Made by a program: the position numbers and the translations under genes. This document shows, one piece after another, positions 17,244 to 24,351 of a stretch of DNA of 40,966 nucleotides. The notes beneath the pieces are model-generated. The model was given only the letters and a program-made list of their open reading frames with translations, was not told the origin of the DNA and ran no database searches. The stretch is from assembly GCA_910587915.1 (NCBI GenBank), contig CAJUOB010000003.1, forward strand, positions 161,864-202,829, read 5' to 3'. How positions within the stretch are numbered: position 1 is the first letter of the stretch; each line of letters starts with the position of its first letter. This DNA comes from an uncultured Muribaculaceae bacterium (lineage in GTDB: Bacteria; Bacteroidota; Bacteroidia; Bacteroidales; Muribaculaceae).

Positions 17244-18509
17244 GAAAGAGTATTGGAGCATTGCTTCGAGTCGATTTGCCTTGCCTGAGAGGCCGGATAT
17301 GTCTTTGTGAGTGCCGTGTATATATTCAGCGCCTATGCGTAGATCACCCCATAGGTTGTAGAATACGTTTGCAACCATATATTGGGCATAGCGGTAGGTG
17401 TCGGCTGCCATGCCGGCTGTGTCGTAGAGTTGTGCGCGGCTATAGGAGGCTGTGGCGAACAGGCGAGGGGTGAAATTGTACTGTAGTCCTGCGGTCCATC
17501 CGGCCATCGCGGGTGCTTTCAGATTCCCGGAAGCTCCGTCGGGGATGAGGTCGTAGCCCAGTCCGTCGAGGTCGTTTATGTAGGTGGCTATGCCTTTGCC
17601 GTAGGTGTAGTGCCCGAAAAACTTAAAGTCGGGCGTGATTCCGGCGATGGTGCTCAGCTGCACGCCCCAGCCGGTGGCGAAGTGATTTTTTGATGACTCG
17701 AGATTTCGGTAGCTCAGTTGGCGCATTATTCCTGAAAGACGTATGTGGGAGTCTCCTTTGTCCCATGAGTACTGCGCATATGCCGGAATGTCGGGAAAGC
17801 GCTGTGCGATGGATTTGGAGGTGTTCCCGGTCGTGTAGGATGCTTCCGGCACCTCTACTGAGGCTGCGAACGAGAAGCCACTCCAGGATGGGGATGTGTA
17901 CTTTATGAGCATGTTCTTTGCAGATACCTGGCCGGATGGACCCTGGTCGTCGACTGTCGGTGCCATTGCAGAACCGTCGGCGAATGTGCTTCGTGCCTTG
18001 CCGAGTGTAAGATGGCCTACGGATACATATGCCTGCTTTAGCTCGAGACCGTAGGACGCGCCTGTGAAGTTGGTCTGTATATATACTATGACACGTCCTA
18101 CTTTTGTCGGCCGTGTGACCATCTTAAGGAATATGGTGGAGTTTGCTGCAGTGGCTCCGAAGCGCTGTCTCTGCGACGGATCGAGCGGAACGGGTATCAT
18201 GTTGGTGACGAAGTTGCTATTGTCGATGGCGCCGTCAAAGTCGTATTCGCCCACTGCTTTAAGATATCCGCCTATGCCCAGTGCAACTTCCCCTTTCTTG
18301 TCGAGAAATAGGAAGCGAGGCGCTGCCGGATCCTCAAAGGCAAGGTTCTCGCGCGAGTACATGACTGCGATGTTGTTTCGATGGTCGGGATGTGTGCGGT
18401 CTCCGGTAAGGATGATGGCGCGCGAGGGGATTGAATCGGCATCATAGTCCTGAGCCGATAGTGGCAAGCATATGGCAGCGGCCATGAGTGCCGTAATCAT
18501 TTTCTTCAT
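17241..18509 (-). CDS. DcaP-like outer-membrane porin
   Basis: 422 residues with a signal peptide ending at PLSAQ (about 20). The rest is an outer-membrane beta-barrel: alternating aromatic/polar strands, ending in EAMLQYSF with the C-terminal Phe. The early GGYLKAVGEYDFDG and FGATAANSTIFLKMV segments and the LGKARSTFAD loop resemble DcaP-type trimeric porins, which take up small anions such as dicarboxylates or sulfonated peptides. The substrate here is unknown. It is monocistronic and the stop codon TAG is part of the adjoining simple repeat. An inverted repeat lies immediately upstream of the start. Confidence 0.82.
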   Translation of the reverse strand: MKKMITALMAAAICLPLSAQDYDADSIPSRAIILTGDRTHPDHRNNIAVMYSRENLAFEDPAAPRFLFLDKKGEVALGIGGYLKAVGEYDFDGAIDNSNFVTNMIPVPLDPSQRQRFGATAANSTIFLKMVTRPTKVGRVIVYIQTNFTGASYGLELKQAYVSVGHLTLGKARSTFADGSAMAPTVDDQGPSGQVSAKNMLIKYTSPSWSGFSFAASVEVPEASYTTGNTSKSIAQRFPDIPAYAQYSWDKGDSHIRLSGIMRQLSYRNLESSKNHFATGWGVQLSTIAGITPDFKFFGHYTYGKGIATYINDLDGLGYDLIPDGASGNLKAPAMAGWTAGLQYNFTPRLFATASYSRAQLYDTAGMAADTYRYAQYMVANVFYNLWGDLRIGAEYIHGTHKDISGLSGKANRLEAMLQYSF

Positions 18510-18512
18510 AGG

Positions 18513-18553
18513 ATACGGATGTGTAAATGTTTATGTATGATAAACATCCGTAT
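18513..18553 (-). promoter_or_regulatory. Inverted repeat in the leader of the DcaP-like gene
   Basis: Perfect 10-bp arms ATACGGATGT (18513-18522) and ACATCCGTAT (18544-18553) enclose 21 bp, inside which TGTTTA and TAAACA offer a competing stem. It starts 4 bp before the ATG. It could be a 5' UTR hairpin occluding the start or an operator. A -7-like TATATTTG lies at 18601-18594 without a good -33 box. Confidence 0.5.
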
Positions 18554-18605
18554 TATATGAATTGTTTTTGTCTTCTTGCCTTAGAGTTAAATCCAAATAT
18601 ATTCT

Positions 18606-18642
18606 TAAAAAAAACGCCCGCGCCATGATGGTGGCGCGGGCG
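18606..18642 (-). terminator. Terminator of the wza-wzc operon
   Basis: GC-rich stem of 11 bp (18615-18625 with 18632-18642) preceded on the plus strand by an A-run that reads as a U-tract on the minus strand. It lies about 24 bp beyond the wzc stop. Confidence 0.9.
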
Positions 18643-18665
18643 GTATGAAGTGTAGTGCTGTGGGC

Positions 18666-21023
18666 TTAATAGCCGTATCCGTAGGTCTTTTTGTTGCCCA
18701 TGGAGTAGTAGCCGTAGCGCTGGTAGGAGTATGTGCCGGAGCTGATGTTTACGTCGTTGACCACCAGATATGCGGCAGAGAACTTGTTGCGTGCCACAGC
18801 CTCGTGGAGAAGCTTAAGCGCGCTCTTTGAGGAGCGGTCGGCGCGGACAACGAAAAGCTGTATGTCGCTGAGTCGGCTGATGAGATAGGAGTCGGATACA
18901 AGTCCTACGGGAGCGGAGTCGATGATGATGTAGTCGAATTCCTTTCGGGCGATTTCGAGAAGATCGGTCATGCGCTCGCTCATGAGGAGTTCGTTGGGGT
19001 TCGGTGGCACGGGGCCGGCAGGGAGAATGTAGAGATTCTGATTCTGCTTGGAGCGAACGATAATCTTATCGAGGTCGGGCTCTTTTCCGGCGAGATATGT
19101 GCTTACACCGGAGTGGTTGGAGATGCCGAATACTGTGGGAAGTACCGGACGACGGAGGTCGAGACCGATGACGAGCACTTTCTTGTTCATCAGTGCGTAG
19201 GTCATGGCAAGGTTAGAAGCCACGAATGTCTTACCTTCGCCTGAAACTGCCGATGTGACGAGAATCACACGACTATCGGCTCCCTTGCGGGTAAACGATA
19301 TATTGTTTCGGAGCAGACGGAACAGCTCGGCAACCGGGGTTGCGACATTCTCGGCCACTACAATCTTTGATCCTTCGGATTTGTTTACGCGGCACAGTTC
19401 GCCTATGACGGGTATTTTAGTGATGCGCTGCAGTTCTTCCTGATTGCTGAAGGTGGGGAAGAGTGTGCGACGGAGGAATATGATTGCACCCGGAATTAGC
19501 AGTCCGAACAGGAATGCCATTGCCATGATAACCATTTTCCGTGGAGCTACCGGAGTTTCCGATATGGGGTCGTCGATGAGGCGGGCGATGCTTGTAGCTA
19601 TGGTTTTCTGGAGTGCGATTTCTTCGCGACGCTGAAGAAGGAAGGTGTAGATGTTGACCTTTACCTGCTGCTCGCGGAAGATCTCCTGAAGGCCTTTGTC
19701 GACCGGTGGCAGAGATGCGAGTTCGGCACCTGCTTCGCGGTTGAGTTTCTGCACGTTCGATTTCTTGGCAGTGAGATTGCGGCGTGCGGCCGAAATTGTC
19801 TGCATGATTCGCACGCGGTCGTGATTCAGCTCTTCCTGCATTGATGCTACCAGAGGGTTGTCGGAAGTACTGCCTTCGAGAGTGCGGTTGAACTGGTTGA
19901 CCTTGCGGTTGTATGTTTCGATGATTGTTGTCACAGCAGGCTGGCTGGCGATTGTCGGCAGAGTCTGGTGAGTCTCGGAACTGCGGATGATACTTTCGAT
20001 GTCATCGAAAAGTGTGAGTTCGGCCTCGACATCGGCGAGCTGATTCTCGTAGGTGCTCTGCTGTGTGAGGTTGAGCTGTGACTGAGTCTGCAGGTCGGAG
20101 ATGTTGTGCTGTTGACGGTAGGCCTGAAGACGATTCTCGACATCCTTTAGCTCGTTGTTGATCATCACGAGTCGTTCGAGGATAAATGCTTCGGTCTGCA
20201 TGGCCGAGCGGTTCTTGTCGGCAACGATGTCCTGGTTGTAGAATGCAAGCAGGGCTTCGATAATGTCGACACCGCGTTCGGGTACCTGGTCGAGAAGGCT
20301 CAGGCGGATGATTTTATCGGAGTTCTTTGCGAATTCGATGGAGAGATTGCCGGTGAGGGCGCCCGCAACGGCTCTGGGGTTGTTGATGACGATTTTCTCA
20401 GTGCGGTTGAATTCGGGAATCAGCTCGGAACGTGTGAGGGTGAGAGTGCCATGCGAGAGCTGAATTTCGGCGGGCAGAGTGATGTCGTCGAGTTTTTTCT
20501 CATCTTTCACATTCTGGAACTCGGTTGTCACCTTTATATCGACCTTATTGCCGTCTTTCGGGGATACCTCGACAAATATTGGCGATTTGAGGTTTGTGAG
20601 AGCCAGAGTGTCGATAGATGCTTCAACAGGATTGTTGCGATACAGAGGGGTGTCGCGCAGTGTGCCTTCGTAGAAGTATGAGTAGGCGAGATTGAGGGAG
20701 TCAACAATCTTGACAAGGTTGTTGCGGCTTTTCATCACCTCGAGCTCGGTTTCGTCGATATAGTCCTTGAAAGCGAGCATCGGGTCGGCGGAAGTCATGC
20801 TGAACGCGCTTCCATTAGCCTGAGCGGCGTCGTTGAGATAGATTGATGCCTGTACCTGATATGTAGGTATTACAGATTTGACGTAGACAAAAGCTGCAGC
20901 GAGGCAGATGACTACGCTGATTGCAAACCACTTCCAGTGGTTTATGTAGTCGAGAATAAGACCTTTGGTGTCGAATTCGGTTTCGGCATCAATAGGCTGA
21001 CCGTTGAGATTGTCGTTATCCAT
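18666..21023 (-). CDS. wzc: Wzc-like polysaccharide co-polymerase and tyrosine autokinase
   Basis: 785 residues. An N-terminal cytoplasmic tail precedes TM1 (WFAISVVICLAAAFVYV, about 33-50), then a large periplasmic Wzz-type domain with long coiled coils (about 60-500) and TM2 (VIMAMAFLFGLLIPGAIIFL) near 510-530. A cytoplasmic BY-kinase follows: Walker A SAVSGEGKTFVASNLA near 598, A' motif VLVIGLDLRRP near 620, and Walker B YIIIDSAPVG near 703. The C-terminus is a tyrosine cluster with eight Tyr in the last 24 residues. Autophosphorylation of that tail controls chain length and export of capsule or exopolysaccharide. It follows wza after one base. Confidence 0.96.
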   Translation of the reverse strand: MDNDNLNGQPIDAETEFDTKGLILDYINHWKWFAISVVICLAAAFVYVKSVIPTYQVQASIYLNDAAQANGSAFSMTSADPMLAFKDYIDETELEVMKSRNNLVKIVDSLNLAYSYFYEGTLRDTPLYRNNPVEASIDTLALTNLKSPIFVEVSPKDGNKVDIKVTTEFQNVKDEKKLDDITLPAEIQLSHGTLTLTRSELIPEFNRTEKIVINNPRAVAGALTGNLSIEFAKNSDKIIRLSLLDQVPERGVDIIEALLAFYNQDIVADKNRSAMQTEAFILERLVMINNELKDVENRLQAYRQQHNISDLQTQSQLNLTQQSTYENQLADVEAELTLFDDIESIIRSSETHQTLPTIASQPAVTTIIETYNRKVNQFNRTLEGSTSDNPLVASMQEELNHDRVRIMQTISAARRNLTAKKSNVQKLNREAGAELASLPPVDKGLQEIFREQQVKVNIYTFLLQRREEIALQKTIATSIARLIDDPISETPVAPRKMVIMAMAFLFGLLIPGAIIFLRRTLFPTFSNQEELQRITKIPVIGELCRVNKSEGSKIVVAENVATPVAELFRLLRNNISFTRKGADSRVILVTSAVSGEGKTFVASNLAMTYALMNKKVLVIGLDLRRPVLPTVFGISNHSGVSTYLAGKEPDLDKIIVRSKQNQNLYILPAGPVPPNPNELLMSERMTDLLEIARKEFDYIIIDSAPVGLVSDSYLISRLSDIQLFVVRADRSSKSALKLLHEAVARNKFSAAYLVVNDVNISSGTYSYQRYGYYSMGNKKTYGYGY

Positions 21024-21024
21024 A

Positions 21025-21876
21025 TCAGTCTTTGCTCAGGTTAATGATTCCTACTACGAGAGATGCGAGCGACGACATGCCGCCAACGATTGTGATGGTA
21101 GCCGATACGGCAGGATTCATCTGCCATGCCGAAGCTCTCATCGATGAGTTGGGCTGCACGTATATGTAGTCGTTCTGCTGAAGGGTGAAGTAGGGCGACA
21201 GGAGGAAATCCTTGTCGTGGATGTTGAGCTTCACTGCTTTGCGCGTTCCGTCGGCATCGGTACGGTACAGGAGAATATTCTCGCGGTCGCCTTTTATGTC
21301 GAGGTCGCCTGCCATTGATATGGCTTCGAGGAATGTCATGCGTTCATTCTTGCTCTGGTATACGCCAGGATTTCTTACCGCACCGGCTACTGTGACACGG
21401 AAGTTCATCAGGCGGATATCGACAGCAGGCTTTTCAGTGACATATTTGGGGTATATGTCGTATGCGATTTTGTCGGCCACTTCAGCTTTGGTGAGGCCGG
21501 CAACGTGTATTTTGCCAACGATAGGGAAGTCGATGGCTCCGTCGGCATTGACGAGGTAGTATTCGGTCGACACTTCCAGACCAGTGTTGGTGTAGGAGTT
21601 TGTCTGCCGGGCATAGGTTCCGAGTTTTCCTTCGGCATCGATGTATCGGCCTTTGTTGAAAGGAGCGAGAGCGATGACATTAGAGCCGGTAACCTCGATG
21701 TTGAGAAGGTCGCCGACACTGATCACCGGATCGTTGTTTACGGGGAGTTGGGAAAGAGTTTCGGTGTCGATGGTCTCTGCATCGACGAAATAGGGCACTT
21801 TCTTAGGCGCGGAGCACGAAGCGCAAAGCATCAGGGCAGCGGCCCCGGCTATGAGTTTGGTTCGGACGGTTGTCAT
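21025..21876 (-). CDS. wza: Wza-like polysaccharide export lipoprotein
   Basis: 283 residues. A lipoprotein signal ends at LCASC (Cys about 20). The Poly_export domain is recognised by NDPVISVGDLLNIEVTGSN (about 48-66) and the DFPIVGKIHVAGLTKAEVADKI segment; an SLBB-type domain begins RVTVAGAVRNPGVY. A C-terminal hydrophobic helix (VSATITIVGGMSSLASLVVGIINL) could be the outer-membrane-spanning helix seen in Wza. Wza forms the octameric outer-membrane exit channel and works with Wzc, the next gene. It is shorter than E. coli Wza (379 residues), as is common in Bacteroidetes. Confidence 0.94.
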   Translation of the reverse strand: MTTVRTKLIAGAAALMLCASCSAPKKVPYFVDAETIDTETLSQLPVNNDPVISVGDLLNIEVTGSNVIALAPFNKGRYIDAEGKLGTYARQTNSYTNTGLEVSTEYYLVNADGAIDFPIVGKIHVAGLTKAEVADKIAYDIYPKYVTEKPAVDIRLMNFRVTVAGAVRNPGVYQSKNERMTFLEAISMAGDLDIKGDRENILLYRTDADGTRKAVKLNIHDKDFLLSPYFTLQQNDYIYVQPNSSMRASAWQMNPAVSATITIVGGMSSLASLVVGIINLSKD

Positions 21877-21934
21877 ACTCTATCGTTTCAGATAGCTAAC
21901 GCGATTTAATTTAGCTTGTAATGAATTAGCGGCG

Positions 21935-21966
21935 CAAAGATATGCAAAAATCGACACATATCCAAA
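21935..21966 (-). promoter_or_regulatory. Promoter of wza-wzc
   Basis: On the minus strand TTTG (21966-21963), 20-bp spacer, TATCTTTG (21942-21935): an exact consensus match. The predicted start near 21930 leaves a leader of about 53 nt before wza. Confidence 0.8.
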
Positions 21967-22076
21967 TGAGTTTTCACCATTTGTGTGTTGCTTGTGTGCC
22001 ACGTCGGTTATGTGCAGTTGTCATATCTGAGCTATGAAATAACACCCGGCAATCACGAAAAGTTTGGTGTGGAATT

Positions 22077-22112
22077 AAAAAAAACGCCGCGGCATGATGT
22101 CTGCGGCGTTTT
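22077..22112. terminator. Terminator of the lost surface-protein gene
   Basis: Ten-base arms AAAACGCCGC (22081-22090) and GCGGCGTTTT (22103-22112) are perfectly complementary, with extra A residues from 22077. It follows the stop of the 3' remnant at 22144 on the minus strand by about 32 bp; the symmetry would let it act in both directions. Confidence 0.85.
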
Positions 22113-22143
22113 ATGTGAATGGATTTGTATTATTTTCAGTGGC

Positions 22144-22290
22144 TTAGCGGACGATTGTTTTTGAAACTGTTGTGCCCTGCTTGCGGATGACAACCTGTCC
22201 TTTGTGTGGATTCGAGATTTCAATACCCTGAAGATTATAGAATTTCACGGTAGCGTTGACATTGGTAGAGATAATGAAGCCAAATGATAA
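22144..22290 (-). pseudogene. Orphan 3' end of a Bacteroidales surface protein (YNLQG tail)
   Basis: Reading the minus strand from 22290 gives a 48-codon open frame ending at TAA (22146-22144), with no ATG and an in-frame TGA just upstream (22293-22291). The translation contains VKFYNLQGIEISNPHKGQVV and ends KTIVR. This is the C-terminal tail seen on many secreted Bacteroidales proteins (F-YNLQG-x-x-V-x-NP-x-KG-x-V/I). Only the tail and the terminator remain. The rest appears to have been lost by deletion, and the fumarase promoter region now lies directly upstream. It is not expected to be translated. Confidence 0.65.
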
Positions 22291-22399
22291 TCATTTTAAT
22301 GGGGAATTTTCGAAAAGATAATGAATTGTGCTCTTGCGCTGGTTTGTATGGATGTTTTTTGTGGCTAAGTGTCAAGGGGTTTGTGCCGGGCAGATTTTT

Positions 22400-22430
22400 T
22401 TTGGTGAGTGGTGGAAATTCACTATTTTTG
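22400..22430 (+). promoter_or_regulatory. Promoter of the fumarase gene
   Basis: TTTG at 22400-22403, 19-bp spacer, TATTTTTG at 22423-22430, an exact consensus match. Start near 22435, leader about 25 nt. This places the translation start at 22460; the in-frame codons further upstream lie before or within the promoter and are not transcribed. Confidence 0.82.
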
Positions 22431-22459
22431 TGGCAAAGAAATATTCACCTATTAAGGAT

Positions 22460-24109
22460 ATGGCAACAAAACCGTTTCACTATCAAGAAATGTTCCCATT
22501 GGGACCTGATACCACCGAGTATTACCATCTTACTTCGGACTATGTGCACACCGAGACCTGGGGCGGCCATGAGTTTCTGGTTGTAGACCCCGAAGCTCTC
22601 ACCGTGCTTGCCCGCCAGGCGACACACGACAATGCATTCATGCTTCGTCGTGAGCACAACGCCATGGTTGCAAAGATTCTCGCCGACCCTGAAGCGAGCG
22701 AGAACGACAAGTTTGTGGCCCTTACCATGCTCCGCAACGCTGAAGTGGCTGCCAAAGGTCAGCTTCCTTTCTGCCAGGATACGGGCACCGCTATCTGCCA
22801 TGCATCGAAAGGCCAGTATGTGTTCACCGGTTGCAACGACGAGGAGAAAATATCGCACGGCGTTTATCTCACATACACTACCGATAACCTTCGTTACAGC
22901 CAGAATGCTCCCTTGACAATGTACGAGGAAGTGAATACCGGCTGCAACCTTCCCGCGCAGATCGACATCCATGCAACCGAGGACGACGAGTATCATTTCC
23001 TCTTCGTAGCCAAGGGTGGCGGCTCTGCCAACAAGACCTATCTCTATCAGGAGACCAAGGCTACCATCAATCCCGACCGTCTGGTTCCTTTCCTGATCGA
23101 GAAGATGCGTTCGCTCGGTACAGCGGCATGTCCTCCCTATCACATCGCATTCGTTATCGGTGGCACATCTGCCGAAAAGAACCTTGAGGTAGTGAAGAAG
23201 GCATCTGTTAAGTATCTCGATTCGCTTCCCACCAAAGGCAATGAGTATGGCCATGCATTCCGCGACGTAGAGCTCGAAGCTACTTTGAAGAAAGCGGCAG
23301 AGGAACTCGGCCTCGGCGCCCAGTTCGGCGGCAAGTATTTCGCTCACGATATCCGTGTTATCCGTCTGCCCCGTCACGGTGCATCGTGCCCCATCGGTAT
23401 GGGCGTAAGCTGCTCGGCCGACCGCAATGTGAAGGCAAAAATCAACCGGGAAGGCCTCTGGATTGAGAAACTCGATGCAAATCCCGGAGAACTCATCCCC
23501 GAAGAATACCGCAAGGCCGGCGAAGGCGAAGTGGTGAAGATCGATCTCAACCGTCCGATGGCTGAAGTCCTTGCCGAACTTAGCAAATATCCTGTTTCGA
23601 CCCGTCTGTCGCTCAAGGGTACCATCATCGTAGGCCGCGACATTGCCCACGCTAAAATTAAAGAGCGTCTTGACCGTGGCGAGCCCATGCCTCAGTATCT
23701 CAAGGACCATCCTATCTACTACGCCGGTCCTGCCAAGACTCCTGCAGGCATGCCGTCGGGATCGTTCGGTCCTACCACAGCCGGCCGTATGGACAGCTAT
23801 GTCGACCAGTTCCAGAGCGCAGGTGGCTCTATGATAATGATTGCAAAGGGCAACCGCTCCAAGGCTGTTACCGATGCATGCCACAAGCACGGAGGCTTCT
23901 ACCTCGGTTCGATCGGTGGCCCTGCAGCTGTGCTGGCGCAGAACTCCATCAAGAACGTGGAACTGCTCGAGTATCCCGAGCTTGGCATGGAAGCTATCTG
24001 GAAAATTGAAGTTGAAGATTTCCCCGCATTTATCCTTGTAGACGACAAGGGCAACGATTTCTTCACTGAAATTTCCGAAAAATGCAAAACCTGCGGTCTT
24101 AACAAGTAA
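22460..24109 (+). CDS. fum: Fumarate hydratase, class I (iron-sulfur)
   Basis: 549 residues from the ATG at 22460 (MATKPFHYQEMF). It interconverts fumarate and malate with a [4Fe-4S] cluster, in Bacteroidales mainly on the reductive branch to succinate. It has the fused alpha plus beta class I layout. Cys105 (PFCQDTG), Cys224 (TAACPPYH) and Cys318 (VSCSADRN) are spaced 119 and 94 residues apart, the spacing of the cluster ligands known from class I fumarases such as the Leishmania enzyme. The C-terminal beta part has GPTTAGRMDSYVD. The open frame extends 44 codons upstream, but the promoter lies inside that extension, so the longer start is rejected. The gene is monocistronic. Confidence 0.96.
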   Translation: MATKPFHYQEMFPLGPDTTEYYHLTSDYVHTETWGGHEFLVVDPEALTVLARQATHDNAFMLRREHNAMVAKILADPEASENDKFVALTMLRNAEVAAKGQLPFCQDTGTAICHASKGQYVFTGCNDEEKISHGVYLTYTTDNLRYSQNAPLTMYEEVNTGCNLPAQIDIHATEDDEYHFLFVAKGGGSANKTYLYQETKATINPDRLVPFLIEKMRSLGTAACPPYHIAFVIGGTSAEKNLEVVKKASVKYLDSLPTKGNEYGHAFRDVELEATLKKAAEELGLGAQFGGKYFAHDIRVIRLPRHGASCPIGMGVSCSADRNVKAKINREGLWIEKLDANPGELIPEEYRKAGEGEVVKIDLNRPMAEVLAELSKYPVSTRLSLKGTIIVGRDIAHAKIKERLDRGEPMPQYLKDHPIYYAGPAKTPAGMPSGSFGPTTAGRMDSYVDQFQSAGGSMIMIAKGNRSKAVTDACHKHGGFYLGSIGGPAAVLAQNSIKNVELLEYPELGMEAIWKIEVEDFPAFILVDDKGNDFFTEISEKCKTCGLNK

Positions 24110-24129
24110 AATCCGCTGAAATCATACCG

Positions 24130-24170
24130 ACCCGCCCGCGTCCGGCCTTGGCCGTGCCACGGGCGGGTTT
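24130..24170 (+). terminator. Terminator of the fumarase gene
   Basis: Nine-bp GC stem (24130-24138 with 24160-24168) plus an inner CGGCC/GGCCG stem (24143-24154), followed by a short TTT. It lies 20 bp past the stop. The T-run is weak. Confidence 0.7.
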
Positions 24171-24175
24171 AAACT

Positions 24176-24252
24176 CATTGGCATATTTTTCCGTATTTAT
24201 CGGTCGCGTACATCAAGTACGCTCCATCTTCATCCCAAAAATATGCTCAATG
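24176..24252. repeat. 77-bp interrupted palindrome
   Basis: Outer arms (24176-24190 and 24237-24252, the CATTG/GCATATTTTT pair) match at 15 bases with one extra base. An internal unpaired part of about 15 nt per side follows, then an inner perfect GCGTAC/GTACGC stem (24206-24211 with 24217-24222) with loop ATCAA. It directly follows the fumarase terminator. It could be a dispersed palindromic element or a small structured RNA. Confidence 0.55.
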
Positions 24253-24351
24253 ATAGACGGTCCCTGGCTTAAATGATATGATCGGATAGACTCTTAAACC
24301 ATTCGGCGGCTCACTTGTCTTATAGCTATACCACCATTTATTCAACTGCAT

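Noticed and set aside
22328..22459. Longer N-terminus (44 extra residues) for the fumarase
   Set aside because: An exact promoter (22400-22430) lies inside this extension, and the 549-residue form begins with a normal class I start.
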